Notes under the pieces: generated by a model
Databases searched by the model: none
Told to the model about the DNA's origin: nothing
The model's input: only the letters and a program-made list of their open reading frames with translations
Shown: in pieces, positions 1 to 5,675 of the stretch
Position numbering within the stretch: the first letter of the stretch is position 1
Layout: every line of letters starts with the position of its first letter
Source: Alphaproteobacteria bacterium
GTDB taxonomy: Bacteria > Pseudomonadota > Alphaproteobacteria > BNTO01
Direction of reading: 5' to 3'
Assembly (NCBI GenBank): GCA_025996655.1
Contig: BNTO01000038.1
Location: 1-7,573, forward strand
Length of the DNA: 7,573 nt
Program-made: the position numbers and the translations under genes

Positions 1-10
1 ACCAAAAGAA

Positions 11-913
11 ATGGAGGCGTACAAATCACCTTTACTTTGGAATCCAGAAAAAACTTTACAAGAAAATCAAGAGAATGTGGAAACTCTTTTTTTAACACAG
101 GTTTGTGATCTGGAAAATCTTGCTGCCGATGAACAAGGAGAATGTCTTACACCACAACATATCTCTGAAATCAAAGAGAATATAAAAATAATTTCACAAA
201 ACTCTACGGGGTGTAATTTACTGAGGATGATTCTTAGCGTCATACAGGCGAACGATCCCACAAGGTGGGGAAGAAGGCAGCTGTTACTGTTTGCCCCTGC
301 GAATGAACCACACTTAAGCTTTGGGCCTAACCCGTTATCAGGCGACTGCTTTATTCGTTGGGAAAGCGCTCCCATAAAAAATATTATTGTCTGGAATGTT
401 GCTTCAAAAAAAGTTGAACTATTGGAGATATATCCGAAAGACGTTTCTTTTTTTCATGAATTGCTTCATTATTTGCATTGCCTCCTTTCTACAGACATCG
501 CTTCTTTTCTGGAGCAAAAACAATCGGTAGCTACTGTCACTCTGATCAAGAGTTGCGTCAATTCGGCTGACTTACTGTGTTACCAATATCAAAAATCGTC
601 TAGAAAAGGAGCATTAGGGAACGTTTCGTCGAAATCCTTCAAAGGATGTATCGCTAGAACATTTTTTGATAATGACGAGGAGGCAGGCACAGCAATGGGG
701 ATTATGCCTGATGGTAAAATAAATCCGCTATGCGAAAATGGTTATTTGTTGGGTCGCCTTGGTAAAGTCAGGGGATGTTACCGTCAGTACCAGGAGGAAA
801 GTCAAGAAAAAAACCAAACAATGTCTGTAGATGTGAAAATATTTGGACAATCATATCTGACCTGTATATCCCAACAGGCTGAATTTGGAAAGGGACATTT
901 TAAGCACAAGTAG
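11..913 (+). CDS. Putative M91-family (NleD-like) zinc metallopeptidase, effector-like; possibly 5'-partial
   Basis: The visible 300-residue product carries the zinc-peptidase signature HELLH at residues 149-153 (bases 455-469), followed by YLH. A second acidic cluster, NDEEAGTAMG at 221-230, would supply the third zinc ligand (E223 or E224). Downstream, CENGYLLGRL at 241-250 resembles the SEN-type segment that follows the glutamate in M91 proteins. This order (HELLHxLH, then EExxTxxG, then an EN-containing segment) is typical of the M91 family, which includes the type III effectors NleD and HopH1; NleD cleaves host JNK and p38 kinases. No signal peptide or membrane segment is visible, which fits an injected or cytosolic protein. 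The frame has no stop between base 2 and the ATG at 11, so an N-terminal part may lie outside the window. The gene looks more AT-rich than tolB, which could mean transfer. Family call fairly firm; effector role and substrate are inferred. Confidence 0.72.
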   Translation: MEAYKSPLLWNPEKTLQENQENVETLFLTQVCDLENLAADEQGECLTPQHISEIKENIKIISQNSTGCNLLRMILSVIQANDPTRWGRRQLLLFAPANEPHLSFGPNPLSGDCFIRWESAPIKNIIVWNVASKKVELLEIYPKDVSFFHELLHYLHCLLSTDIASFLEQKQSVATVTLIKSCVNSADLLCYQYQKSSRKGALGNVSSKSFKGCIARTFFDNDEEAGTAMGIMPDGKINPLCENGYLLGRLGKVRGCYRQYQEESQEKNQTMSVDVKIFGQSYLTCISQQAEFGKGHFKHK

Positions 914-973
914 TTTCAAGGAAGAGGGTGTTATCTGAACTCGTTTGTTTAAAGAGATTCCGATGACTACCCG

Positions 974-2350
974 CTATGTCGGCGGGTTCTGTCTCATTTC
1001 GACAAAAAAGGGCTGAGAAAGTAAATGTTTAAGCAATGGGATAAGGCAAAGGAGAAAAAGTGAAGGCAAGAAAAAAAGAAGAGGCCAACTCAGACTCGCT
1101 AAATAGCCGAAGAAACTTGTAAAACATATACGACTCAAAGAACCCAGCGTACTAAAAAAGACAAAGGAATAAACGCGATTGGGGTAAAGTTTAAAAGAGG
1201 AAATGTAAATGATATACATGGTGTTCATAATTCCAAGGAAAAATTCTTGACAAAAGGAAATCCCCGCTAAGGCGTAAGGGAACAGAGCTTTTTCTAAAGG
1301 CAGAGTGAGCAAAAATAAAGAGAGCAGAGCGGCTAAACTTTGAAAAAAGGCGCCGGCTGCAAGAATGCGAAAAAGAGAAATTTTTCGCACAAGGTAGCCT
1401 GTTGCAACAGCTCCTAAAAGAAGGGCGAAAACTCCAGGCCCGTTTTTTATAGCCCCAAATTGGCGGCCGGATATTCCAAGATGTCCCATAAAAAGAGGTT
1501 GCATGGGGCCCAAAATGACATCGATAGCTTTAAGAAAAACAAGAGAGAGCAAAAAGAGAGGAAGCACCGGCTGAGAAAAAAATGTGGAAAAGGCCCGACG
1601 AGCCGTATGAAAGAAAGGACAAAATGTTTTTTGAAAGGAACGAGCAAAATCCGAAGGAGCTTTCCAAAAAGAAGGTTTTAAAGTTTTTTGGGGCGTTTCG
1701 GTTTTGGTTTCAGGAAAATAAAGAAAAAGGAAAAAGGCGAGGATTTTGAAAACAATAAAGAAAAGGTGAGCCTCTCCCCAGCCCCAGAAACCCGCAAGAA
1801 TAGGAATAAGCACCGTTGCTGCTCCTTGCCCGCAGCGAAATCCGAAAGTATTCAGAGGGACACTCCGCTCTGTGGGAAAGGCTTTTTCACAATCAAACCG
1901 ACACATATCCGACACAACATCCTGCAGGGAGGAAAAGAAGGCCATAAGAGCGGTTGCAAGGAACAAAAAAGAAAAATGCGTGGTGATTGACGCAAAACCA
2001 AGGACAATAAACCCTACGCAAGAGAGAACATGGGCCAAAAGGCCCCAACCTTTTCTTTGCCCAAACTTTTTCGTCAAATAAGGTAAAGGGAGAGAGTCAA
2101 TCAAGAAAGGCCAAAAAAGGCGAACGCTGTAGGGCACATGAGAAAGGGCGAAAAGCCCCACCACGTCTACGGGAACCCCGGAGCTTGTTAGGCGAAACAG
2201 AAGAATAGACGTCATAGCGAAAAAAGAAAGGCCCCCTGAGAGGCCAAACGCTGTGAGAGCGACTTTATAAAAAAATGGAGAGGCCCACATGAGGAAATGA
2301 ACGAACCCGAGCATTACGCTAGCTGTACTATATTTCGTCGATTCTTTCAA
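974..2350 (-). CDS. ampG: AmpG-like major facilitator permease (muropeptide transporter family)
   Basis: A 458-residue, strongly hydrophobic protein with about a dozen membrane-spanning stretches. AmpG-type landmarks are in order: GLSGGLSFF (36-44) in the first helix, VGLFALSHVPYSVRLFWPFL (64-83) with the following ID, RKGWGLLAHV (99-108), and SLQDVVSDMCR (141-151), equivalent to the QDIxxDAyR segment of AmpG. AmpG carries GlcNAc-anhydroMurNAc peptides from periplasm to cytoplasm for cell-wall recycling. Rickettsia-like bacteria often keep several diverged copies whose substrates are unknown, so the substrate here is inferred. The longest frame starts with TTG at 2350 behind a poor AGG ribosome site; an ATG at 2314 would give 446 residues and is a real alternative, since the first helix starts after it. 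The gene converges on the peptidase gene (60-base gap) and lies downstream of rpmA on the same strand (109-base gap). Confidence 0.85.
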   Translation of the reverse strand: MKESTKYSTASVMLGFVHFLMWASPFFYKVALTAFGLSGGLSFFAMTSILLFRLTSSGVPVDVVGLFALSHVPYSVRLFWPFLIDSLPLPYLTKKFGQRKGWGLLAHVLSCVGFIVLGFASITTHFSFLFLATALMAFFSSLQDVVSDMCRFDCEKAFPTERSVPLNTFGFRCGQGAATVLIPILAGFWGWGEAHLFFIVFKILAFFLFLYFPETKTETPQKTLKPSFWKAPSDFARSFQKTFCPFFHTARRAFSTFFSQPVLPLFLLSLVFLKAIDVILGPMQPLFMGHLGISGRQFGAIKNGPGVFALLLGAVATGYLVRKISLFRILAAGAFFQSLAALLSLFLLTLPLEKALFPYALAGISFCQEFFLGIMNTMYIIYISSFKLYPNRVYSFVFFSTLGSLSRICFTSFFGYLASLSWPLLFFLPSLFLLCLIPLLKHLLSQPFFVEMRQNPPT

Positions 2351-2409
2351 GGAAGCCTGCTGGGTGTGTCAACGCAGTTTGATATTATCACCTTTCAAGG
2401 CCGAAATGA

Positions 2410-2439
2410 AATCCCATAATTTTGCTTAAATTACGGATT
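2410..2439 (-). terminator. Imperfect hairpin downstream of rpmA, possible terminator
   Basis: The arms AATCC/GGATT and TAATTT/AAATTA form an 11-bp stem with a 1x2 internal loop and a 5-base terminal loop, about 20 bases past the rpmA stop. On the minus strand the following bases are only moderately T-rich (TCATTTC). On the plus strand the hairpin is followed by ATTTTTC, although no plus-strand gene ends here. It may separate the ribosomal cluster from the ampG-like gene. Confidence 0.4.
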
Positions 2440-2459
2440 ATTTTTCATCCCCCATTTGT

Positions 2460-2723
2460 CTAGCCAACATTCGCCTCAAGAACATGAACAAAAGAACGAT
2501 TTTTTTTCCCGGCCGTAAATTCCACAATTCCTTGAACTAAGGCAAAGAGCGTGTGATCGCGTCCCATGCCCACATTACGCCCAGGATGAACTTTTGTGCC
2601 GCGTTGACGAATAATAATGTTTCCGGCACTAATAGGTTCTCCCCCAAATTTTTTAACGCCCAAGCGGCGCCCCTTCGAGTCTCGGCCATTTCTAGAACTT
2701 CCACCGGCTTTCTTTGTTGCCAT
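2460..2723 (-). CDS. rpmA: 50S ribosomal protein L27
   Basis: At 87 residues this is full length for bacterial L27. The N-terminus [20 protein letters not shown] and the following [40 protein letters not shown] and VEF are the family signature. L27 sits at the peptidyl-transferase centre of the large subunit, where its flexible N-terminus reaches the tRNA acceptor ends. The start is ATG at 2723 with a good GGAG ribosome site (GGAGAAGAAA before the ATG). The N-terminus begins directly with MATKK and has no extension of the Firmicutes kind that needs protease removal. It follows rplU after 63 bases, the usual order, but obgE, commonly next, is replaced by an ampG-like gene. Confidence 0.98.
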   Translation of the reverse strand: MATKKAGGSSRNGRDSKGRRLGVKKFGGEPISAGNIIIRQRGTKVHPGRNVGMGRDHTLFALVQGIVEFTAGKKNRSFVHVLEANVG

Positions 2724-2786
2724 TTTCTTCTCCTTTTTTTCGTGCTTTTAAACCCGGCATGCAGGAAGCGCTTGTTTTTTTCTGTT

Positions 2787-3101
2787 TTAGGCCATCATGA
2801 TTTTTGTAACTTTAAGCACCGACAAATTTTGGCGATGCCCCGCTTTTCTGCGGTAATTGTGGCGCCTCGTTTTTTTGAAAACAAGGACTTTTTTGTCACG
2901 CTTTTGTTCCACAAGTTCGGCTGTAATGGTGGCACCTACCAAAAAAGGCGCACCAACCTTAATATTTTGTCCGTCCCCCACCAGAAGGACTTCGTTAAAT
3001 GTTACGGACGCCCCTTCTTGTGCTTCGAGTTTTTCAACTTGAAAGAGAGTTCCTTCCGAGACGCGGTATTGTTTCCCGCCTGATTTGAGTATTGCAAACA
3101 T
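2787..3101 (-). CDS. rplU: 50S ribosomal protein L21
   Basis: A 104-residue protein of normal L21 length. It begins MFAILKSGGKQYRVSEG and contains VEKLEAQEGASVTFNEVLLV, VGAPFLVGATITAELVEQ, and the C-terminal KKTRRHNYRRKAGHRQ rRNA-binding stretch that marks the family. L21 binds 23S rRNA together with L20 in the large subunit. The ATG at 3101 has a strong ribosome site, AAGAGGTGA, that overlaps the rpsR stop codon, leaving a 10-base gap. Co-transcription and translational coupling with rpsR are therefore likely. In most bacteria rplU begins its own operon with rpmA; here it is attached behind rpsF-rpsR. Confidence 0.98.
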   Translation of the reverse strand: MFAILKSGGKQYRVSEGTLFQVEKLEAQEGASVTFNEVLLVGDGQNIKVGAPFLVGATITAELVEQKRDKKVLVFKKTRRHNYRRKAGHRQNLSVLKVTKIMMA

Positions 3102-3104
3102 GGG

Positions 3105-3113
3105 TCACCTCTT
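3105..3113 (-). promoter_or_regulatory. rplU Shine-Dalgarno site overlapping the rpsR stop
   Basis: AAGAGGTGA read on the minus strand shares two bases with the rpsR TAA stop (3114-3112) and lies 3 bases before the rplU ATG. Ribosomes ending rpsR would cover it, which supports coupled translation of the two genes and fixes the rplU start. Confidence 0.75.
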
Positions 3114-3411
3114 AATCATTGACGTAAGGTAAAAGAGCTAGGAAACGCGCCCGTTTGATCGCTTGCGCCAGCTCCCTTTGTTTTTTTACACACACCGACG
3201 TCACGCGGCTAGGGATAATTTTCCCGCGCTCCGAAATAAATTTCGACAAAACGCGCGCGTCCTTGTAGTCAATCTCAAGGGCATGTTCGCCGGAAAAGGG
3301 GCAATTCCTCTTTCGGAAAAACTGTTGCCTCCTGAAATTATTAGCGGAGTCAAAGCCGGATTCCGCGCGCTTATCCTCGGATTCTCTTTCTCTTTTTACA
3401 AATTCTGCCAT
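3112..3411 (-). CDS. rpsR: 30S ribosomal protein S18
   Basis: The 99-residue product has the S18 core from about residue 30: [12 protein letters not shown], then [40 protein letters not shown] and [12 protein letters not shown]18 pairs with S6 on the platform of the small subunit, and the two are made next to each other here. The family is usually about 75 residues; the excess is an N-terminal, highly charged extension ([20 protein letters not shown]). The ATG at 3411 has only a weak upstream purine stretch (AGGGTGA about 10 bases away). The gene lies 48 bases after rpsF. The usual third member, rplI (L9), does not follow; rplU does. Confidence 0.97.
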   Translation of the reverse strand: MAEFVKRERESEDKRAESGFDSANNFRRQQFFRKRNCPFSGEHALEIDYKDARVLSKFISERGKIIPSRVTSVCVKKQRELAQAIKRARFLALLPYVND

Positions 3412-3459
3412 GATTGTTTTTCACCCTTTCTTTTGTTCTCTTGTCACATTTTTTTGTTT

Positions 3460-3870
3460 TTAGGAACGGCGCGCCTCTAAAGCGCCACCGGTTTCTGTTG
3501 TCGCCTCTTGGGGCGCAAAATCCGTTTCTACGGATTCTCTATAGTGGCGATTTTGCATGAGAGCCGAGGGATTATTGTCCAACGTTTCGACGCGCACGCT
3601 AAGATGCCGTAGGACATTCTCGTTAATGCGAAGCTGGCGCTCAATTTCAAAAATGACGGGGCCCTCGCAAATAACGTTGAGCAAGACATAATGGCCCTTT
3701 TTGCTTTTTTTAATAGGATAGGCGAAGGGGCGCAGACCGCAGAATTCCGTCTTTGTAACGTCGCCGCCACTTTCTTTAATGACGCTTGTCACGCTCGCGG
3801 CAATCGTCTCAACAAGGCTTGAAGACGCGTCTTGGCGGACAATAAAAATAACTTCGTAAGAATTTTTCAC
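3460..3870 (-). CDS. rpsF: 30S ribosomal protein S6
   Basis: The 136-residue protein opens with YEVIFIVRQDASSSLVETIA and continues with the GGDVTKTEFCGLRPFAYPIK, KKGHYVLLNV and RQLRINENVLRHLSVRVE elements of S6. S6 forms a dimer with S18 on the small-subunit platform. The start is GTG at 3870, supported by AGAGG five bases upstream and by the immediate MKNSYEV beginning normal for the family. After about residue 97 there is an acidic, low-complexity tail (NNPSALMQNRHYRESVETDF onward), a common place for length variation; in Escherichia coli glutamates are added to the S6 C-terminus, but no such tract is seen here. It is the first gene of its cluster, behind a good promoter and a structured leader. 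Confidence 0.97.
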   Translation of the reverse strand: MKNSYEVIFIVRQDASSSLVETIAASVTSVIKESGGDVTKTEFCGLRPFAYPIKKSKKGHYVLLNVICEGPVIFEIERQLRINENVLRHLSVRVETLDNNPSALMQNRHYRESVETDFAPQEATTETGGALEARRS

Positions 3871-3942
3871 ACAACCTCTTTATGGATATTAGGCCTCGAG
3901 GCCTAATAGCTTGCACGCAGCAAGCAAAGAAAAAGAACAGAC
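3871..3942 (-). promoter_or_regulatory. Structured 5' leader of rpsF mRNA with two abutting hairpins
   Basis: Between the predicted transcription start (near 3942) and the GTG, the minus strand holds GCTTGC-TGCGT-GCAAGC (3925-3909, 6-bp stem). A perfect 22-bp palindrome (3908-3887, half site TATTAGGCCTC) follows at once; as RNA it folds into a 9-bp stem closed by a UCGA loop. No base separates the two, so they could stack. The ribosome site follows 6 bases later. In many bacteria the S6:S18 complex binds its own mRNA leader as feedback control, so an autoregulatory role is plausible. The CCG-containing bulge of the known S6:S18 motif is not obvious, so this may be another form of control, or a DNA operator. 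Confidence 0.6.
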
Positions 3943-3948
3943 ACTCCC

Positions 3949-3977
3949 TTTATAGCAATTTTTTTCGGAAAAGTCAA
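3949..3977 (-). promoter_or_regulatory. Sigma-70-type promoter of the rpsF operon
   Basis: On the minus strand, TTGACT (3977-3972) and TATAAA (3954-3949) are separated by exactly 17 bases, and each differs from consensus at one position. Transcription should start near 3942, giving a leader of about 72 bases before the rpsF GTG. This is the best promoter in the window and fits the high demand for ribosomal proteins. Confidence 0.8.
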
Positions 3978-4035
3978 AAGTTTTGAGGGCGCTTTCACCG
4001 CCTATTTTTGGGTACAATAAGAAGGCGTAAGAATC

Positions 4036-4053
4036 AAAAAAAGAGGAGGCCTC
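4036..4053 (-). terminator. Short intrinsic terminator after the acidic exported protein
   Basis: On the minus strand GAGG-CCT-CCTC makes a 4-bp stem directly followed by seven T residues (4042-4036). It lies 40 bases past the stop of the 88-residue gene and before the rpsF promoter, so it would insulate the two units. The stem is very short, hence the modest confidence. Confidence 0.4.
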
Positions 4054-4092
4054 AGCAACGGAAGTCTCTCTATTTTTTGAAGGCTTAAAAAA

Positions 4093-4359
4093 CTAGTCTT
4101 CGTCGGTGTCGTCACCGTACTCAGAAGAATCATCTTTCGAATCTGTCTTGTTTTTGGAATCTATAGTAGGAACATTGTGAGTTTCACTTGAAGAACCCGA
4201 GGCAGCAGGTCCGTTGGTCCCAGAGGAAATTTTCCCATCTTCGCAGTCAAGGCACCCCTTACCCTCGCAGCTCGAAGAAGAGCTCTCGTCTGTCTCTTTG
4301 CTCGCAAATAAACACCCTGCGCCACTTAAAAACAACCCTAAAAATAAACCTTTTTTCAT
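4093..4359 (-). CDS. Small exported acidic Ser/Cys-rich protein of unknown function
   Basis: The 88-residue product was not recognised. It opens with a clear signal peptide: two lysines, a hydrophobic core GLFLGLFLSGAGCLFA, and a likely signal peptidase I cut after A19 (LFA then SKE). The cysteine at 16 follows GAG and not the usual L-x-G/A lipobox, so lipoprotein processing is possible but less likely. The mature part is low in complexity and very acidic: a run of five serines (26-30), a cysteine cluster CEGKGCLDCEDGK (31-43) with spacing C-x4-C-x2-C, then Ser/Gly/Asn-rich sequence and an Asp/Glu-rich end (DDSSEYGDDTDED). Cysteines 31, 36 and 39 could bind metal or form disulfides. The ATG at 4359 has only a weak AGG upstream. 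Candidate promoter and terminator on either side suggest a stand-alone gene. Confidence 0.6.
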   Translation of the reverse strand: MKKGLFLGLFLSGAGCLFASKETDESSSSSCEGKGCLDCEDGKISSGTNGPAASGSSSETHNVPTIDSKNKTDSKDDSSEYGDDTDED

Positions 4360-4399
4360 TTTTTTGAACCTAAGAATAATAAGAACTCTAACCAGGTTG

Positions 4400-4428
4400 A
4401 TTCTTCTTCACTTATAAAAGCAAGTCAA
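4400..4428 (-). promoter_or_regulatory. Candidate promoter of the acidic exported protein gene
   Basis: TTGACT (4428-4423), the same -35 as the rpsF promoter, is followed after 17 bases by AAGAAT (4405-4400), which matches four of six -10 positions. It lies just past the end of rsmD and its T-run, about 40 bases before the 88-residue gene. Confidence 0.45.
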
Positions 4429-4439
4429 GAGTTTTGTTC

Positions 4440-4456
4440 AAAAAAAGGCAAGGCCT
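4440..4456 (-). terminator. Short intrinsic terminator at the end of rsmD
   Basis: AGGC-CTT-GCCT on the minus strand (4456-4446) overlaps the rsmD stop and runs into seven T residues. It has the same 4-bp stem plus U7 form as the one at 4036-4053. Weak by stem length, but well placed between rsmD and the next candidate promoter. Confidence 0.4.
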
Positions 4457-5105
4457 ATGCAGGAAGCGTTGCATTTTTTGCTTGGGTTGCGAACGTTTCA
4501 AGACTCTTTTGTGTGTAAAAACCAACGGCAATTTTTCCGTAAAAGCGGGAGAGTTCGCACACAAAAGATTCGGCTAGCAACGCGGCGTGGACAGATTTAA
4601 ATTCTTTTTTAGATGTTTCTAGAATGAGGATCGCCTTTGGGGCCAAAACGCCGCATGCTTTCAAATGACGAACGGCAGGAAGGATGAGGCCCTGGAAATA
4701 GGGAGGATCTAAAAAAACGACATCAAAAAGCAAAGAGGCGGAAAAATTGAGAATATCCTCATGAACAAGGGTTAGGCCCTTTTTTCGGGCACATTTTTCT
4801 TTGTTTTGTTTAAGGATCTGAAAAACCCGTTCCTCTTTTTCCACGCAAACAACGTCTTTGGCGCCTAAAGATGCTGCATCAAAGCTAAAGGCTCCAGAGC
4901 CGCCAAACGCTTCTAAAAATAAGATATCGGTAAAACTTTCAAAAAAACGATGGCGCAAAATGTTGAAAAGGGCTTGACGAATCCGCGACTTCGTCGGCCT
5001 TACAACAGGTTTTGCGGCGACATCATTCTTTTTATTTTTCAAGCCTTTTAAAGGAATTTTCTTCTTCATCTGAATATGAGTCACGTGACGGTAACCTTTG
5101 GACAC
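4455..5105 (-). CDS. rsmD: 16S rRNA (guanine966-N2)-methyltransferase RsmD
   Basis: The 216-residue protein contains RPTKSRIRQALFNIL (36-50), the conserved RPTxxRvReaLFniL of RsmD; a SAM-binding motif I, LEAFGGSGAFSFDAASLGA (64-82), followed by the acidic VEKEE; and the catalytic DPPY (133-136) in VVFLDPPYFQGL. RsmD uses S-adenosylmethionine to methylate N2 of G966 in 16S rRNA in the assembled small subunit. The start is GTG at 5105, five bases after AGGGGG; an ATG at 5069 lacks a ribosome site. Two oddities: the usual N-terminal RIIaGxxkG segment is not recognisable, being replaced by a Lys-rich stretch (KKKIPLKGLKNKKNDVAAKP), and motif I reads EAFGGSG where DLFAGSG is usual. The Em-like gene ends 54 bases upstream on the same strand. 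Confidence 0.9.
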   Translation of the reverse strand: MSKGYRHVTHIQMKKKIPLKGLKNKKNDVAAKPVVRPTKSRIRQALFNILRHRFFESFTDILFLEAFGGSGAFSFDAASLGAKDVVCVEKEERVFQILKQNKEKCARKKGLTLVHEDILNFSASLLFDVVFLDPPYFQGLILPAVRHLKACGVLAPKAILILETSKKEFKSVHAALLAESFVCELSRFYGKIAVGFYTQKSLETFATQAKNATLPA

Positions 5106-5138
5106 ATCAGCCCCCTGAGATTAACGTTTTCACGTGAC
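5080..5138. repeat. Two TCACGTGAC copies flanking the rsmD start
   Basis: TCACGTGAC occurs at 5081-5089 and 5130-5138, an offset of 49 bases. The first is part of a perfect 10-bp palindrome, GTCACGTGAC (5080-5089), inside the first codons of rsmD. The second has the 8-bp palindrome TCACGTGA in the spacer upstream. Paired palindromes around a start could bind a dimeric regulator. The identity is seen directly; the function is only a suggestion. Confidence 0.4.
5111..5116 (-). promoter_or_regulatory. rsmD ribosome-binding site
   Basis: AGGGGG on the minus strand lies five bases before the GTG at 5105 and decides that start over the later ATG at 5069, which has no such site. Confidence 0.6.
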
Positions 5139-5159
5139 TTTTTAAATCTAAAGGGTGTT

Positions 5160-5426
5160 TCACTTTTTTATTCGGGGGGGGGGCTCCAAATTTTGAAAGT
5201 TTTCTTTTTTCTTACGCCCTCCTTTTTTTCCAAGATTAACATAGCCTTCGTGTCCCAATTGTGCCGATCGCGTGAACCCGCCTTTACGCCCCATCTGAAC
5301 GTAGCCTTCGCGGCCTAACTGTTGAGCTCGCGCTGTTCCACCAAAACGAGCAATCTCAAGTACACGCTCTTTCGTCATCGACGCAAATCCACGCAAGAAA
5401 ACACGGGAGTTTTTCTCTGTTACCAT
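5160..5426 (-). CDS. Em-like (group 1 LEA / KGG-type) stress protein
   Basis: The 88-residue, basic, glycine-rich product has two adjacent 20-residue repeats: GGTARAQQLGREGYVQMGRK (29-48) and GGFTRSAQLGHEGYVNLGKK (49-68), closed by another GG. They match the 20-mer of plant Em proteins (LEA group 1; GGxTRxEQLGxEGYxxMGxK pattern). Before them, RGFASMTKERVLEIARFGG (12-30) resembles the RGFASMdpek...asKGG start of bacterial stress proteins related to Bacillus GsiB. Such proteins are hydrophilic, largely unfolded in water, and linked to desiccation, osmotic or starvation tolerance; a cytoplasmic role is expected, since no signal peptide is seen. The ATG at 5426 has a modest GAGAG upstream. A run of ten C residues (5183-5174) encodes the PPP near the end, leaving only RIKK after it. 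A weak promoter candidate lies upstream, and rsmD follows. Confidence 0.8.
   Translation of the reverse strand: MVTEKNSRVFLRGFASMTKERVLEIARFGGTARAQQLGREGYVQMGRKGGFTRSAQLGHEGYVNLGKKGGRKKKENFQNLEPPPRIKK
5174..5183 (-). repeat. Ten-cytosine homopolymer near the 3' end of the Em-like gene
   Basis: Ten consecutive C on the coding strand (GGGGGGGGGG on the plus strand) cover three proline codons and the first base of an arginine codon. Such tracts slip during replication and are also miscounted in sequencing. With 9 C the frame ends almost at once (PPPE stop). With 11 C it runs on to a TGA at 5109-5107, one base before the rsmD GTG. Confidence 0.85.
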
Positions 5427-5471
5427 GGGGCACTCTCTTATTAAACAATTTACGGTTGCAGAATATCACTA

Positions 5472-5501
5472 GTTGTATCGTTTTTCTATCTTATTTAACA
5501 A
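5472..5501 (-). promoter_or_regulatory. Weak promoter candidate for the Em-like gene
   Basis: TTGTTA (5501-5496) and TACAAC (5477-5472), 18 bases apart on the minus strand, each match four of six consensus positions. It would give a leader of about 40 bases before the ATG at 5426. The region is AT-rich, so chance matches are likely. Confidence 0.3.
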
Positions 5502-5675
5502 CTTACAATTGTTTTTTTATTCCCCCAAAAACTCAAGGATAGGAACGTGCAAAACGGTGTTTTGTCGATCTTCCAGATTTGAGAAATATAGTGGAGAGTC
5601 GTCTTGAAGGTCCCAAAAAGCCGCCCCCTTTACCGAAACGTAAACAGAGAAAAGCGTTTTTTCCTTTCTGAAAAC

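Noticed and set aside
969..987. Hairpin ACCCGC / GCGGGT between the convergent peptidase and ampG-like genes, considered as a shared terminator
   Set aside because: The 6-bp stem is not followed by a T-run on either strand, so termination is not supported.
2344..2372. Perfect TTGACA (minus strand, 2372-2367) just before the ampG-like start, considered as its promoter
   Set aside because: The -10 at the right spacing reads TGAAAG, a poor match; a better TATAGT (2332-2327) is at the wrong distance. The start and promoter of this gene remain open.
2553..3083. 176-codon plus-strand frame across rpmA and rplU
   Set aside because: It is antisense to two unmistakable ribosomal protein genes and has no protein features of its own.
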